Origin: Pseudomonadota bacterium
Lineage (GTDB): Bacteria; Pseudomonadota; Gammaproteobacteria; Burkholderiales; Thiobacillaceae
Direction: 5' to 3'
Assembly (NCBI GenBank): GCA_021802945.1
Contig: JAJZRE010000015.1
Coordinates: forward strand, 1-48,218
Length of the DNA: 48,218 nucleotides
Part shown: piece after piece, positions 32,844 to 42,337 of the stretch
How the letters are laid out: each line of letters starts with the position of its first letter
How positions within the stretch are numbered: position 1 is the stretch's first letter
Position numbers and translations under genes: made by a program
The notes under the pieces: generated by a model
Database searches by the model: none
The model's input: the letters and a program-made list of their open reading frames with translations, nothing else
What the model was told of the DNA's origin: nothing

Positions 32844-34256
32844 TCAGTGCCCGCGCGTGCCCGGCTTGGACGAGAACAGCGCCGCCTGCGGACGCGGCTG
32901 GCGTGGCTGCGCCGGCGAATTCGGTGCGGCGCCGCGGCTGGCTGCGGGCTTGGCGCCGGCGGTCGCGGGTTTGCCCTGCGGCGCGCGGCCGGAGGCATTG
33001 CGGCCGCCGGGCTGTCCACGCCCCGCGCCCTGTCCCTGGCGCGGTCCGCCACGGCCCTGCGGCGGACGCGGCGGGCGTTCGTCGGACATCAGGTCGGCCT
33101 TGGCCGGCGGGACGAAGCCGGGTTCGATTTCGACGCGCACGATCGAGCGCTTGATCAGCTTCTCGATGTCGCGCAGATAGCTCATCTCCTCGTCATCGAC
33201 CAGCGACAGCGCCGAGCCGGTACTACCGGCGCGGCCGGTGCGGCCGATGCGGTGGACATAGTCTTCCGCCACGTTGGGCAGCTCGAAGTTCACCACCTGC
33301 GGCAGCTGGTCGATGTCGATGCCGCGCGCGGCGATGTCGGTCGCCACCAGCACGCGCACGCTGCCGTCCTTGAAGCTCGCCAGCGCCTTGGTGCGCGCCG
33401 ACTGGCTCTTGTTGCCGTGGATCGCGGCGGCGGTGATGCCATCCTTGATGAGTTTTTCGGCGAGCTTGTTGGCGCCGTGCTTGGTGCGGGTGAAGACCAG
33501 CACCTGCTGCCAGTCGTGATGCCTGATCAGATGCGCCAGCAGATCGCGCTTGTGCGCCTGCGGCACGCGGTGCATCGACTGCTCGATGACTTCCACCGTG
33601 GTGTTGCGGCGCGCGACTTCGACGCTCTTCGGGTTGTGCAAGAGGCCGTTGGCGAGCGTCCTGATCTCGTCGGAGAAGGTCGCCGAGAACAGCAGGTTCT
33701 GGCGCTGCCTGGGCAGCACGGCAAGCACCTTCTTGATGTCGCGGATGAAGCCCATGTCGAGCATGCGGTCGGCTTCGTCGAGCACCAGGATTTCGACGCC
33801 GGACAGATCGATGGTCTTCTGCCCCATGTGGTCGAGCAGGCGGCCCGGCGTCGCCACCAGGATGTCGACGCGCGACTTCAGCGCCTTGAGCTGCGGATTG
33901 ATGTTGACGCCGCCGAACATCACCATCGAGGTGAGCGACAGGTACTTGCCGTAGGTCTTGACCGATTCCTCGACCTGCGCGGCGAGCTCGCGCGTCGGCA
34001 CCAGGATCAGGCAGCGCGGACGGCCCGGCCTGGGCGCCGCTGCTGCGCGCGTCGACAGGTGATGCAGGATCGGCAGGGTGAAGCCGGCGGTCTTGCCGGT
34101 GCCGGTCTGCGCCGCGGCGAGCAGGTCGCCGCCTGCCAGCACCTGCGGAATGGCCTGCGCCTGGATCGGGGTGGGCGTGGTGTAGCCGGCATCGGCAATC
34201 GCACGCATGATGGGTTCGGCCAGTCCGAGACTGGCAAAGGTGGTTTCAGTAGTCAT
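32844..34256 (-). CDS. rhlE: DEAD-box RNA helicase RhlE
   Basis: A 470-aa ATP-dependent RNA helicase. Q-motif [26 protein letters not shown], Walker [28 protein letters not shown] ([13 protein letters not shown]), SAT, and helicase-C motifs [16 protein letters not shown] and [10 protein letters not shown] are all present. The C-terminal ~100 residues are basic, Gly/Pro/Ala/Arg-rich and low complexity, typical of RhlE tails for RNA binding and degradosome contact. A 5' gap of about 230 bp separates it from tRNA-Val. Confidence 0.94.
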   Translation of the reverse strand: MTTETTFASLGLAEPIMRAIADAGYTTPTPIQAQAIPQVLAGGDLLAAAQTGTGKTAGFTLPILHHLSTRAAAAPRPGRPRCLILVPTRELAAQVEESVKTYGKYLSLTSMVMFGGVNINPQLKALKSRVDILVATPGRLLDHMGQKTIDLSGVEILVLDEADRMLDMGFIRDIKKVLAVLPRQRQNLLFSATFSDEIRTLANGLLHNPKSVEVARRNTTVEVIEQSMHRVPQAHKRDLLAHLIRHHDWQQVLVFTRTKHGANKLAEKLIKDGITAAAIHGNKSQSARTKALASFKDGSVRVLVATDIAARGIDIDQLPQVVNFELPNVAEDYVHRIGRTGRAGSTGSALSLVDDEEMSYLRDIEKLIKRSIVRVEIEPGFVPPAKADLMSDERPPRPPQGRGGPRQGQGAGRGQPGGRNASGRAPQGKPATAGAKPAASRGAAPNSPAQPRQPRPQAALFSSKPGTRGH

Positions 34257-34447
34257 GTAGGTTTTCCTGCGACGGCCTGTTGCGCGGGTTTGATTAAAAC
34301 GGCGGCAACACCAATCGAGGCAGACGAATAGGGGATCGTGAGATCGGGGTAAGAGAACCGCGCACCGATTGGCAGGGTGCGGGAGGCCGCACTATACCCG
34401 CTGGGCCCTGATGCGGCAATGCTTTTCTTGGCCGGCACGCGGAAATG

Positions 34448-34477
34448 AAAAAGGACCGGCATGCGCCGATCCTTTTT
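34448..34477 (-). terminator. Rho-independent terminator after tRNA-Val
   Basis: On the minus strand, GGATCGGC-GCAT-GCCGGTCC (one G-U pair) is followed by TTTTT. A matching A-run precedes it, so it may work in both directions. It lies 11 nt past the tRNA-Val CCA end. Confidence 0.85.
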
Positions 34478-34488
34478 CGATGTCCGGG

Positions 34489-34563
34489 TGGTGGGCAGTA
34501 CAGGGTTTGAACCTGTGACCCCCGCCGTGTGAAGGCGATGCTCTACCGCTGAGCTAACTGCCC
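34489..34563 (-). tRNA. tRNA-Val(CAC)
   Basis: 75 nt with encoded CCA. The acceptor stem GGGCAGT/ACTGCCC pairs perfectly. D-arm GCTCAGCGGTAGAGC; anticodon stem-loop TCGCC-TTCACAC-GGCGG with CAC at 34-36; T-arm ACAGG-TTCAAAC-CCTGT. It reads GUG codons. Transcribed opposite to gltX, with rhlE further downstream on the same strand. Confidence 0.93.
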
Positions 34564-34658
34564 CGAAGCGGCGCGAATTAAACCACATCCGACCCGACGA
34601 GGTCAATTTCAGGCCGCCCTATCCGGTAAAATGGCGCATTTTTCCGCCCGGCCCCGCC

Positions 34659-36047
34659 ATGATCCGCACCCGCTTCGCCCCCTCCCCCACCGGCTTCCTG
34701 CACATCGGCGGCGCCCGCACCGCGCTGTTCTCGTGGGCGTTCGCGCGTCATCACGGCGGCCGGTTCATCCTGCGCATCGAGGACACCGACATCGCGCGCT
34801 CGACGCCCGAGGCGGTGCGGGCGATTCTCGACGGCATGGCCTGGCTCGCGCTGAACCACGACGAAGGCCCGTTCTACCAGACCCAGCGCCTGTATCGCTA
34901 CAAGGAGGTGATCGAGCAGATGCTGGCGAGCGGCGACGCTTACTACTGCTACTGCAGCCCGGAGGAGCTCGACGCGATGCGCGAGACGCAGCGCGCGCGC
35001 GGCGAAAAGCCGCGCTACGACGGCCGCTGGCGCCCGGAATCCGGCAAGACGCTGCCGGTGCCGCCCGCCGGCGTGCAGCCCGTGGTGCGCTTCAGGAATC
35101 CCACCGAGGGCACGGTGGCGTGGAAGGACCTGGTCAAGGGCACCATCGAGTTTGCCAACGCCGAACTCGACGACCTCATCATCGCGCGCGGCGATGGCAC
35201 GCCGACCTACAACTTCTGCGTGGTGGTCGACGACTGGGACATGCGGATCAGCCACGTCATCCGCGGCGACGACCACGTCAACAATACCCCGCGCCAGATC
35301 AACATCCTCAAGGCGCTCGGCGCGACGGTGCCGCAGTACGCGCATCTCTCGATGATCCTCGGTGACGACGGCACCAAGCTCTCCAAGCGCCACGGCGCGG
35401 TGTCGGTGATGCAGTATTCCGACGAGGGCTACCTGCCGGAAGCGGTGATCAACTACCTGGCGCGGCTCGGCTGGTCGCACGGCGACGCCGAACTCTTCAG
35501 CCGCGAGCAGTTCGTGCAGTGGTTCGACCTCGACCACATCACGCCGTCGGCCGCGCAGTTCAACACCGAGAAGCTGCGCTGGCTCAACCAGCAGTACCTC
35601 AAGGCGGCCGACGACGCTCGGCTGGCCGGCCTCGTCCGGCCTTTCCTCGAGCGCAACGGCGCCGACCCCGACGCCGGCCCCGATCTCGCGGCGGTCTGCG
35701 CACTGGTCAAGGAGCGTGCCGCCACCCTCTCGGAACTGGCCGACGCCGCCACGCTTTTCTACCGCACGCTGCATCCGACGCCGGAACTGCTGGCCCAGCA
35801 CGTCACCCCGGAAATCCTGCCCGCGCTGGCTGATCTGGCCGGCCGCCTGGAAACCCTGGCCTGGGAGCGCAGCGCCATCAGCGCGGCCTTCAAGGAGACG
35901 CTCGCCGCGCACGGCCTCAAGATGCCCAAGCTGGCGATGCCGGTGCGCGTGCTGGTCACCGGCGAGCCGCGGACACCGGCGATTGACGCCACGCTGGAAC
36001 TGATCGGCAGGGACAAGGTGGTTGCACGCCTGAAAGCAGCGCTATAG
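34659..36047 (+). CDS. gltX: glutamyl-tRNA synthetase GltX
   Basis: A 462-aa class-Ic synthetase that charges tRNA-Glu. It has the HIGH-type signature ([22 protein letters not shown], residues 5-26), [20 protein letters not shown], and the KMSKS-type loop [16 protein letters not shown]. The zinc site of E. coli GluRS (C98, C100, C125, H127) is incomplete: C97 and C99 remain, but the partners are Trp124 and Pro126 (DGRWRPES). The helical anticodon-binding C-terminus is present. Length is normal. The start ATG begins [11 protein letters not shown]. Confidence 0.96.
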   Translation: MIRTRFAPSPTGFLHIGGARTALFSWAFARHHGGRFILRIEDTDIARSTPEAVRAILDGMAWLALNHDEGPFYQTQRLYRYKEVIEQMLASGDAYYCYCSPEELDAMRETQRARGEKPRYDGRWRPESGKTLPVPPAGVQPVVRFRNPTEGTVAWKDLVKGTIEFANAELDDLIIARGDGTPTYNFCVVVDDWDMRISHVIRGDDHVNNTPRQINILKALGATVPQYAHLSMILGDDGTKLSKRHGAVSVMQYSDEGYLPEAVINYLARLGWSHGDAELFSREQFVQWFDLDHITPSAAQFNTEKLRWLNQQYLKAADDARLAGLVRPFLERNGADPDAGPDLAAVCALVKERAATLSELADAATLFYRTLHPTPELLAQHVTPEILPALADLAGRLETLAWERSAISAAFKETLAAHGLKMPKLAMPVRVLVTGEPRTPAIDATLELIGRDKVVARLKAAL

Positions 36048-36073
36048 GCCGCCACACGCGCGAACGATTCCGC

Positions 36074-36079
36074 TATAAT
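36074..36079 (+). promoter_or_regulatory. candidate -10 of tRNA-Thr
   Basis: TATAAT in the gap between gltX and tRNA-Thr, 15 nt upstream of the mature tRNA 5' end. The -35 region (around 36051-36056) is weak, but the position fits a tRNA promoter. Confidence 0.5.
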
Positions 36080-36093
36080 GCGCGCTGTTTTTC

Positions 36094-36169
36094 GCCGGCG
36101 TAGCTCAGTTGGTAGAGCAGCGCATTCGTAATGCGAAGGTCGTCAGTTCGATTCCGATCGCCGGCACCA
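36094..36169 (+). tRNA. tRNA-Thr(CGU)
   Basis: 76 nt with encoded CCA. Acceptor stem GCCGGCG/CGCCGGC pairs perfectly. D-arm GCTCAGTTGGTAGAGC; anticodon stem-loop GCGCA-TTCGTAA-TGCGA with CGT at 34-36, almost identical to E. coli thrW. The T-stem GTCAG/CCGAT has an A-C mismatch and a G-U pair. It reads ACG codons. It lies 46 nt after gltX; a TATAAT-containing stretch (36074-36079) just upstream suggests its own promoter. Confidence 0.93.
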
Positions 36170-36174
36170 GCCAT

Positions 36175-36207
36175 AAAAAAAACGCCGCTCAACGAGCGGC
36201 GTTTTTT
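36175..36207. terminator. bidirectional Rho-independent terminator between tRNA-Thr and the PilZ-DUF1631 gene
   Basis: An A-run, the 8-bp GC stem CGCCGCTC-AAC-GAGCGGCG, and six T residues. The symmetric A/T runs allow it to stop both tRNA-Thr transcription (plus) and the convergent large c-di-GMP-type gene (minus), whose stop codon lies 18 nt away. Confidence 0.92.
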
Positions 36208-36225
36208 CTGCGCGCCCATTCGCGC

Positions 36226-39200
36226 CTAGCTGGCCCGCTCCGTCGCGAACGCGTCGAGGCGGCAGGGCTGGTGGATGGCATAGCCCTGGGCATAGTCGAC
36301 ACCGATTTCCCGCAGCGCCTCGAGGATGAGGGGCGACTCCACGTATTCGGCCACGGTGCGCAGGCCCAGCGAATGGCCGATGTCGTTCATCGACTTGACC
36401 ATGGCATGGTCGCCTGGATTTTTGAGCATGTCCTTGACGAAACTGCCATCGATCTTGAGGGTGTCGGTGCACAGGTTCTTCAGGTGGGCGTAGGAGGCGA
36501 ACCCGCTGCCGAAATCGTCCAGCGAGAACTTGCAGCCATAGCGCCGAATCTCGCGGATGAAGTCCTGCGCGGCGCCGTAGCTCTCGATGGCTGCGGTTTC
36601 CGTGATCTCGAAGATGATTTTGTCGGTGGGGACATCGCCGTTCGGCAGCACCTTCTGGAGGTAGCGCATCACCTCCGGGTTGCTGAGCGAGGTGGCGGAA
36701 AGATTAATGGCGAATCCCCCCACGGACGCGAAATCCGGGCGATTGGCACCGATCCACTCGAACACGTTCCGCAACACCCAGATATCCAATTCGTGAGCGC
36801 GCTTCAACCGCTCCACGGCGGGGATGAAGTGCATCGGCAGAACCGCCACCCCGTCCTCGCCTTCGATACCCAGCAGAATCTCGTAATAGGGCAGCAGCGA
36901 CGTGCCCGCGCCGATGGGCATCACCTGCTGGCAACGCAGATGCAGACCGCTCCCGTTGAGGAAGGCGTCGATGCGCCCCGCCCAGTCCATCAGCGATTCC
37001 TGGGACTGCAGCTGGGGGCTGGCCTGCTCGTAGATCTGCATCCGGTTGCGGCCAAGGGACTTTGCCGTAATGCAGGCCGAGTCGGCACGCCGGACTGCCT
37101 CTATCGCGTTGAACCGGGCCGGCGCGTATTCGCTGATGCCGATATTGAAGCCGATGCTGTAGCTGTGCTGCGCATGCTGGAAAGGGTAGTCCCGCACCCG
37201 GTCGAGCATGCTGTCGACGGCGCTGCATTCTTCAACCCGATTGCAGTTGGGCAGCAGCAGCGCCAGGGTATCGTCGCGGAAAGCGGCCAGCACGGCGTCC
37301 GGACCGATATGCGCCCGCACCGTGTCGGCGAGGCTGCGCGCCAGCCCTTCCGCCGCTTCCACGCCGCAGGTGTTGTAGATCATGCGGAACTGGTCGAACT
37401 CGATGATGCCGACGGCATGCGCTCTGTCGGCCTGACCGGGCATCGCCAGCTGGTTCAGGCGCTGCATGAAACCCTTGCGATTGAGCAGCCCGGTCACCGG
37501 GTCGTGCATGACCTGCCGCACAAGGTGCTGATAGCTCTCGTCGAACAGGGCATGCTCCGAGCGCTCGATCAGGGGCAGGTCGAGGTCCTTGCCGGGTTTG
37601 GCATGACCACGCTGCATCTGCCGGGAAAGCTCGACCAGGGTGAGATCCGTCTTGCTGGTGGCGGAACGGTTGGCAAATGTGCAGTTCGATGGCGGCTGGC
37701 TGATCCATATGAGCTGCATCGGAACCTGGCTGCCGTCCAGATTGAAATCCCACCAGTCTCCTACCCGCAGGCGGTCCGCCAGCTGGCGGTGCGCAGGCAT
37801 GGCGTCGCCCTCGTCCATCTGCGCGGCCGGCCTGCCGGGTGGCACGCGCACCATCGCGGAACCCGGGACGGACGCGGTGTCATCGGTCAGCCGGTCGCCC
37901 AGTTCGTCGATGAAAGCGGCGAGCAGGGTGGCGTCGACATTGACGGTCGACAACGCGCGTTCGATCTCGCCCAGCAGCGCCTGGGCCGCATCGGCGGTGC
38001 GGGCGGCATCCGAACCGGAACCGAGCCAGGCGAACAAGCGGTCCAGCACGGCCAGTCCGGCATCCCATGCGTCCCCATGCGTCCCTTCGCGCATCTCAAG
38101 CAGGACGAGATACTGCCGCCAGCCGGCATCCAGCAGCCGCAACAGGATATCGGGCACCTCGCGCCCCGCCAGACGCTGTTCCAGTGCCGTGTTGACCCGG
38201 GCACGCGCCGAGCGAATGCGTTCCCTGCCCTCGCAGGCTTCCTGCAGGCGCGCCACACGTGTACGGCGTATCTGCAGGATCGGCGACAGCACCTTCTCGA
38301 GGCTGTCGCGCACCGCCTCGAAAATCCCGGGGTCGTCGTCCGCCTGGCTGCGGACGCGATCAACCAGCAGAAACAGAAAGCGCTGGAGCTTGGCGTCGAA
38401 GATCCTGCCCTGGTCATCCGCCGCCACGGCATATTGCTCGATCAGATCGAGCATTTGCCGGGCCGGATGGTCGGGCAAACCGGGAAAACGCGTGTCCCGC
38501 AGCGCCAGCTTGAGCAGCGGACGCTCCAGCCGCTTCATCAGCGCCGCCACGTCCGAACCGGGCACGAAACCGGCCCGTGCCCGTGCGAACAGGCCTGCGC
38601 TGCCATCGAGAATCTGCCGGTGGTGCGCTGCAAGACGTCTGGCGCCGCCTCCCGACGCGGCGATGCGCGCATCGATCTGTTCGCCCAATGAGGGCATGCC
38701 GGGTGCCGCCTCGCTCGCCAGCGGCAAACCGTCCAGGGCGATCAGCAGATCGCGCAAACCGGCTTCCGGCAGCACGGCCCCGCCACCAGCCCGCGCGTCG
38801 GCAGGCTTCGGCGTCTGGTCATCGCCAACGATCAGTTGCCTGGCGGTCTGCTGCAAACGACCGACCACTTGCAGGGGCTCGAGCCTCACCGCAGCCGCCC
38901 GCCCCAGAGCGGCACCGGCCTGGCGAGCGGGCCTCGCCACTGGCGTGCCCGGCCAGCCTGCCGTGCGACGCTGAGTCTGGTTGAGGCTGGCCAGGATGCG
39001 GTCCAGGCCGTACTCCACGCTTTCCGGCGTCTGGCTGATGCCTGCCTGATCCTGTTTGCAGAGCGAATTCAGGGTGTCGGCGATTTCGGCCAGACTCAGT
39101 CGCGGCTGGCTGCGGGCAGCGGGTTGGGCAGGCGGGGGCTTCACCGCGGACGCGGGCAGGCGATCTGGCCGCGGCGGCGTGATCGGCTGCAGGGATCCGA

Positions 39201-40170
39201 GTGCCTGGTTGAGCTGCTGGTAAAGTGCGGGGGCATGGCGCGATATCGTCTGTCCAAGCGCCTTGTAGAGAACCGCACGTATGGCGTTGGAGAATGCCAG
39301 CCCCTGGATGGCGCCCTGGAACGTGCGGCAGATGACCTGCGGGCCAAAGGGGTTGTTCTTGCGGTCGACCGGGAGGCCGACCAGACGGGCGTAGCGCTGT
39401 CCGACTTCATAAGATGGGACAGCGACTTCCTCCTCGATCTGGTTGATGATCGCGGACAGATTCAGCCAGTCCTCGAATTCGTCCTCGGCGACAAGGGCCA
39501 GACTGTCTGTCGTGGGCGCCTTGTCGGGCACCGCGATCGACCCGGGTTGCCGGATGTGGTTGCGCATCGCGGCGAAAAAATCGTCCGCGATGCGACCGCG
39601 CTGCGCCAGCAGTTCCTGAATGGCGCTGTCATAACGCGAGCGTCCAAGAAAAGTCGGCTCGTCCTGACTCGCCTCTCCCAGGCGTTCCGCGGCCTGCTGG
39701 AAATAATCCTCCAGCGCCGCGTCGAAGCTGCGCCGAAACAGGCTGTCGCATTCCAGCAGCAGTTCGCGAGACTGTTGCGCGTCCAGGCCGGCGCCTGACA
39801 GGGACAAGCCGGACCGGGCAAGGCGCGCCTTCGCCCCGTCCAAGGCCTGCAGGGCGCCTTCCGGCATCGCCGTGACAAAGACGCCCACGCCGCCTGGGGA
39901 AACGCGCGTCACCCGGCCGCTGCAGCGGAAAAGCGCCGAATCCGCGACCGCGAACTCGATCTGCACCGGCGCGCCCGTCAGGACAGGGATGGCGGTTTCG
40001 GGCGAACCTGCTCCAAGAAAGGCCACATACAACCCGGTCTGGCAATAGTCGCGAATTTCGGAAGGAAAGGGCGCGCCTTCGCCAAACCGGATGCGCGCAG
40101 TCTGCAATGTAGGCTGCCGCGCAAACCGCCGCTTTTCCTTGATGCCTGCTCCGGACGAGTGATGGGTCAT
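36226..40170 (-). CDS. PilZ-DUF1631-GGDEF-EAL protein, degenerate catalytic motifs
   Basis: A 1314-aa cytoplasmic protein with no clear membrane segment. Residues ~13-110 form a PilZ domain (RRFARQ for RxxxR; DYCQTG where D/NxSxxG is expected, so the Ser is Cys). A long helical DUF1631-type region (~130-850) follows, interrupted by a Pro-rich linker near 340-365. GGDEF at ~885-1050 is degenerate (AFRDDTLALL in place of GGDEF). EAL at ~1060-1310 has YYEILLGI (EIL for EAL) but keeps INLSATS, FEITETAA, SLDDFGSGFAS, LKIDGSFV and VAEYVES. It probably binds c-di-GMP or has PDE activity; it cannot be a cyclase. Confidence 0.9.
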   Translation of the reverse strand: MTHHSSGAGIKEKRRFARQPTLQTARIRFGEGAPFPSEIRDYCQTGLYVAFLGAGSPETAIPVLTGAPVQIEFAVADSALFRCSGRVTRVSPGGVGVFVTAMPEGALQALDGAKARLARSGLSLSGAGLDAQQSRELLLECDSLFRRSFDAALEDYFQQAAERLGEASQDEPTFLGRSRYDSAIQELLAQRGRIADDFFAAMRNHIRQPGSIAVPDKAPTTDSLALVAEDEFEDWLNLSAIINQIEEEVAVPSYEVGQRYARLVGLPVDRKNNPFGPQVICRTFQGAIQGLAFSNAIRAVLYKALGQTISRHAPALYQQLNQALGSLQPITPPRPDRLPASAVKPPPAQPAARSQPRLSLAEIADTLNSLCKQDQAGISQTPESVEYGLDRILASLNQTQRRTAGWPGTPVARPARQAGAALGRAAAVRLEPLQVVGRLQQTARQLIVGDDQTPKPADARAGGGAVLPEAGLRDLLIALDGLPLASEAAPGMPSLGEQIDARIAASGGGARRLAAHHRQILDGSAGLFARARAGFVPGSDVAALMKRLERPLLKLALRDTRFPGLPDHPARQMLDLIEQYAVAADDQGRIFDAKLQRFLFLLVDRVRSQADDDPGIFEAVRDSLEKVLSPILQIRRTRVARLQEACEGRERIRSARARVNTALEQRLAGREVPDILLRLLDAGWRQYLVLLEMREGTHGDAWDAGLAVLDRLFAWLGSGSDAARTADAAQALLGEIERALSTVNVDATLLAAFIDELGDRLTDDTASVPGSAMVRVPPGRPAAQMDEGDAMPAHRQLADRLRVGDWWDFNLDGSQVPMQLIWISQPPSNCTFANRSATSKTDLTLVELSRQMQRGHAKPGKDLDLPLIERSEHALFDESYQHLVRQVMHDPVTGLLNRKGFMQRLNQLAMPGQADRAHAVGIIEFDQFRMIYNTCGVEAAEGLARSLADTVRAHIGPDAVLAAFRDDTLALLLPNCNRVEECSAVDSMLDRVRDYPFQHAQHSYSIGFNIGISEYAPARFNAIEAVRRADSACITAKSLGRNRMQIYEQASPQLQSQESLMDWAGRIDAFLNGSGLHLRCQQVMPIGAGTSLLPYYEILLGIEGEDGVAVLPMHFIPAVERLKRAHELDIWVLRNVFEWIGANRPDFASVGGFAINLSATSLSNPEVMRYLQKVLPNGDVPTDKIIFEITETAAIESYGAAQDFIREIRRYGCKFSLDDFGSGFASYAHLKNLCTDTLKIDGSFVKDMLKNPGDHAMVKSMNDIGHSLGLRTVAEYVESPLILEALREIGVDYAQGYAIHQPCRLDAFATERAS

Positions 40171-40668
40171 GGTTCCGTGCGGTTGGAATGGGCTTCAACA
40201 AGCCATGGCTTGCACCGGCAGCACGTATTCGCAGCAACACAGGGACAACGTCAATGTTTTCTGCGGACACGATGCGAAACGGCTACAAACCGCTATATTC
40301 GATAACGGACAAAACGCGGGGGAGCTTTACAGCGGCGACGGAAGGGATTCCACGGCCCGTTCCGGCCAGGCGGAGCTGGCTGTGATGTTTCAGCAGCTTG
40401 TTCATCCGCAGCTGATCCGGGAAGCTGGTGTTGTCGAGACGCCCCCCTTCTCGGGAGAACGGATGAACAGCCATAAGCATGCGAGATTGACGGCCAAAGG
40501 TCGAGCCGTGGGGGTGGCGATGAAACCGGAATCGGCATTGAGGCCGTCGTTGCCGGCGCTTCGCCGGCCCAGCGATCGCATGGACGTTGTCAACGGCCTT
40601 CCCGGCCTTGGGCCGGCAATCGGCGCGCACGGGCAGGACAAACCAACCCGCCACGACAGCCGCCAGAA
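40171..40668. other. 498-bp intergenic region without a convincing gene
   Basis: It lies between the start of the large PilZ-DUF1631 gene and the acr3 stop, both minus strand, so it should hold the large gene's promoter. Frames on both strands lack family-like content, except a short stretch at 40463-40510 resembling the N-terminus of IS481-family transposases. A hydrophobic minus-strand stretch just after the acr3 stop (reading LILAAVVAGWFVLPVRADC) could be a signal-like segment, but has no usual start or ribosome binding site and continues into Arg/Pro-rich nonsense. Confidence 0.6.
40463..40510 (+). mobile_element. possible 5' remnant of an IS481-family transposase gene
   Basis: ATG-led MNSHKHARLTAKGRAV resembles the typical IS481-family start (M-N-x-H-K-N-A-R-L-T-x-x-G-R). 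The resemblance stops after about 15 codons and no DDE domain follows, so at most a fragment remains. Called from memory of the family; not verified. Confidence 0.4.
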
Positions 40669-41793
40669 TCAATGCGATCGCATCGACATCCTGTTTCCTT
40701 GTTTGGCAGGCAGGCCCGCTTCGTACCACCCCTTGCTGCGGTTGACGAGCTTCACCACCAGCAGCATCACCGGCACCTCGATCAGCACGCCCACCACGGT
40801 GGCGAGCGCCGCGCCGGACTGGAAGCCGAACAGCGCGATCGCCGCCGCCACCGCCAGTTCGAAGAAGTTGGACGCGCCGATCAGCGCCGACGGACAGGCG
40901 ACGCTGTGCTTCTCGCCCACCTTGCGATTCAGCCAGTAGGCCAGCGCCGAGTTGAAGAACACCTGGATCAGGATGGGCGCGGCCAGGAGCGCGATGATCA
41001 GCGGCTGCGCGATGATCGCCTCGCCCTGGAAGGCGAACAGCAGCACCAGCGTCGCCAGCAGCGCCAGAATCGAGGCGTGGCCGAGCTGCGCCATCGTCGC
41101 GTCGAACGCCGCCTGGCCGCGCTTGAGCAACAGGCGGCGCCACAGCTGCGCCAGGATCACCGGGATGACGATGTACAGCACCACCGAGGTGAACAGCGTG
41201 TCCCACGGCACCACGATCGCCGACAAGCCCAGAAGCAGGCCGACGATGGGGGCGAAGGCGACGATCATGATGGCGTCGTTCAGCGCCACCTGCGACAGCG
41301 TGAAATACGGGTCGCCGCCGGTCAGCCGGCTCCACACGAACACCATCGCGGTGCACGGCGCGGCGGCCAGCAGAATCAGGCCGGCGACGTAGCTGTCGAG
41401 CTGTTCCGCCGGAAGATACGGCGCGAACAGATGGCGGATGAACAGCCACGCCAGCAGCGCCATCGAAAACGGCTTCACCGCCCAGTTGACGAAGAGCGTG
41501 ACGCCGATGCCGCGCCAGTGCGACTTCACCTGATGCAGGGCGCCGAAGTCGATCTTCATCAGCATCGGAATGATCATGATCCAGATCAGCAGGCCGACCG
41601 GCAGGTTGACCTGCGCCACTTCCATGCGTCCCAGCGCCTGGAACGGCGCCGGGAAGAGCTGGCCCAGCGCCACGCCGGCGACGATGCACAGCGCCACCCA
41701 CAGGGTGAGCCAGCGCTCGAACACGCTCATCGGCGCCGCGCTTCCTTGCATGCGGGCAGCACGCTTTCCCGTGACTTCACACTGTGCGCTCAT
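40669..41793 (-). CDS. acr3: arsenite efflux transporter Acr3
   Basis: A 374-aa ten-helix arsenite permease of the Acr3 (BART) type, not the unrelated ArsB. It has the N-terminal FERWLTLWVALCIVAGVALGQ, VNLPVGLLIWIMIIPMLMKIDFGAL, the conserved Cys in LLAAAPCTAMVFVWSRL, ALNDAIMI and PSALIGASNFFELAVAAAI. An internal Met at 41730 (MSVFERWL) is a plausible alternative start, since the first 21 residues are not family-like. It is last in arsR-arsI-arsC-arsC-acr3 and removes the arsenite the reductases make. Confidence 0.94.
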   Translation of the reverse strand: MSAQCEVTGKRAARMQGSAAPMSVFERWLTLWVALCIVAGVALGQLFPAPFQALGRMEVAQVNLPVGLLIWIMIIPMLMKIDFGALHQVKSHWRGIGVTLFVNWAVKPFSMALLAWLFIRHLFAPYLPAEQLDSYVAGLILLAAAPCTAMVFVWSRLTGGDPYFTLSQVALNDAIMIVAFAPIVGLLLGLSAIVVPWDTLFTSVVLYIVIPVILAQLWRRLLLKRGQAAFDATMAQLGHASILALLATLVLLFAFQGEAIIAQPLIIALLAAPILIQVFFNSALAYWLNRKVGEKHSVACPSALIGASNFFELAVAAAIALFGFQSGAALATVVGVLIEVPVMLLVVKLVNRSKGWYEAGLPAKQGNRMSMRSH

Positions 41794-41821
41794 CGGGCGA
41801 ACTCCATCAAGCCTGGCGCAC

Positions 41822-42319
41822 TCATGCCGTCTTCCCGATCTCGCGCACGGCCTGCTGCAGCTTCATGCGGTCCAGTTTTTCAAATGGCAGGCTGACGAGC
41901 ATGCAGACGCGCCGCTGCAACTGGTTCATCACATCGACGAAGGCATGGCGCTTGACCTCGTCGCCGCCTTCGACCGCAACCGGGTCGGGGACGCCCCAGT
42001 GCGCGGTCATCGGCTGCCCCGGCCACACCGGGCAGACTTCGCCCGCTGCCTTGTCGCACACCGTGATGACGAAATCGAGGCGCGGCGCATCGGCTTGCGC
42101 GAACTCGTCCCACGGCTTGCTGCGCAGTTCACCGGTGGGGAAATTATTTTTCTCCAGCAATTCCAGCGCGAACGGGTTGACCTGCCCGGCAGGATGGCTG
42201 CCCGCACTGAACGCCTGGAAGCGCCCCTTGCCCAGATTGTTCAGCAGCGACTCGGCCAGAATCGAGCGCGCCGAATTGCCGGTGCACAGGAACAGCGCAT
42301 TGAATGAAGGTTCGGCCAC
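41822..42319 (-). CDS. arsC: arsenate reductase ArsC, LMW-phosphatase type (copy 1)
   Basis: A 165-aa arsenate reductase. The P-loop is LFLCTGNSARS (CX5R), and the redox cysteines of the thioredoxin-linked mechanism are in VITVCDKAAGEVCPVWPG. It has MTAHWGVPDP as the Asp loop and DPVAVEGGDEVKRHAFVDV, features of the ~165-aa subgroup. It reduces As(V) to As(III) for export by Acr3, which begins 28 nt downstream. Different in sequence from the next arsC. Confidence 0.93.
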   Translation of the reverse strand: MAEPSFNALFLCTGNSARSILAESLLNNLGKGRFQAFSAGSHPAGQVNPFALELLEKNNFPTGELRSKPWDEFAQADAPRLDFVITVCDKAAGEVCPVWPGQPMTAHWGVPDPVAVEGGDEVKRHAFVDVMNQLQRRVCMLVSLPFEKLDRMKLQQAVREIGKTA

Positions 42320-42337
42320 GGCAGCGTCCCCGTCGAA

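Noticed and set aside
40402..40668. Minus-strand hydrophobic stretch directly after acr3 as a small sixth ars gene
   Set aside because: No ATG/GTG start with a ribosome binding site; sequence after the hydrophobic part is Arg/Pro-rich and looks non-coding.
40169..40939. Plus-strand 256-codon frame between the PilZ-DUF1631 gene and acr3
   Set aside because: It runs antisense into acr3 and has no domain content; only the short IS481-like part is worth noting.
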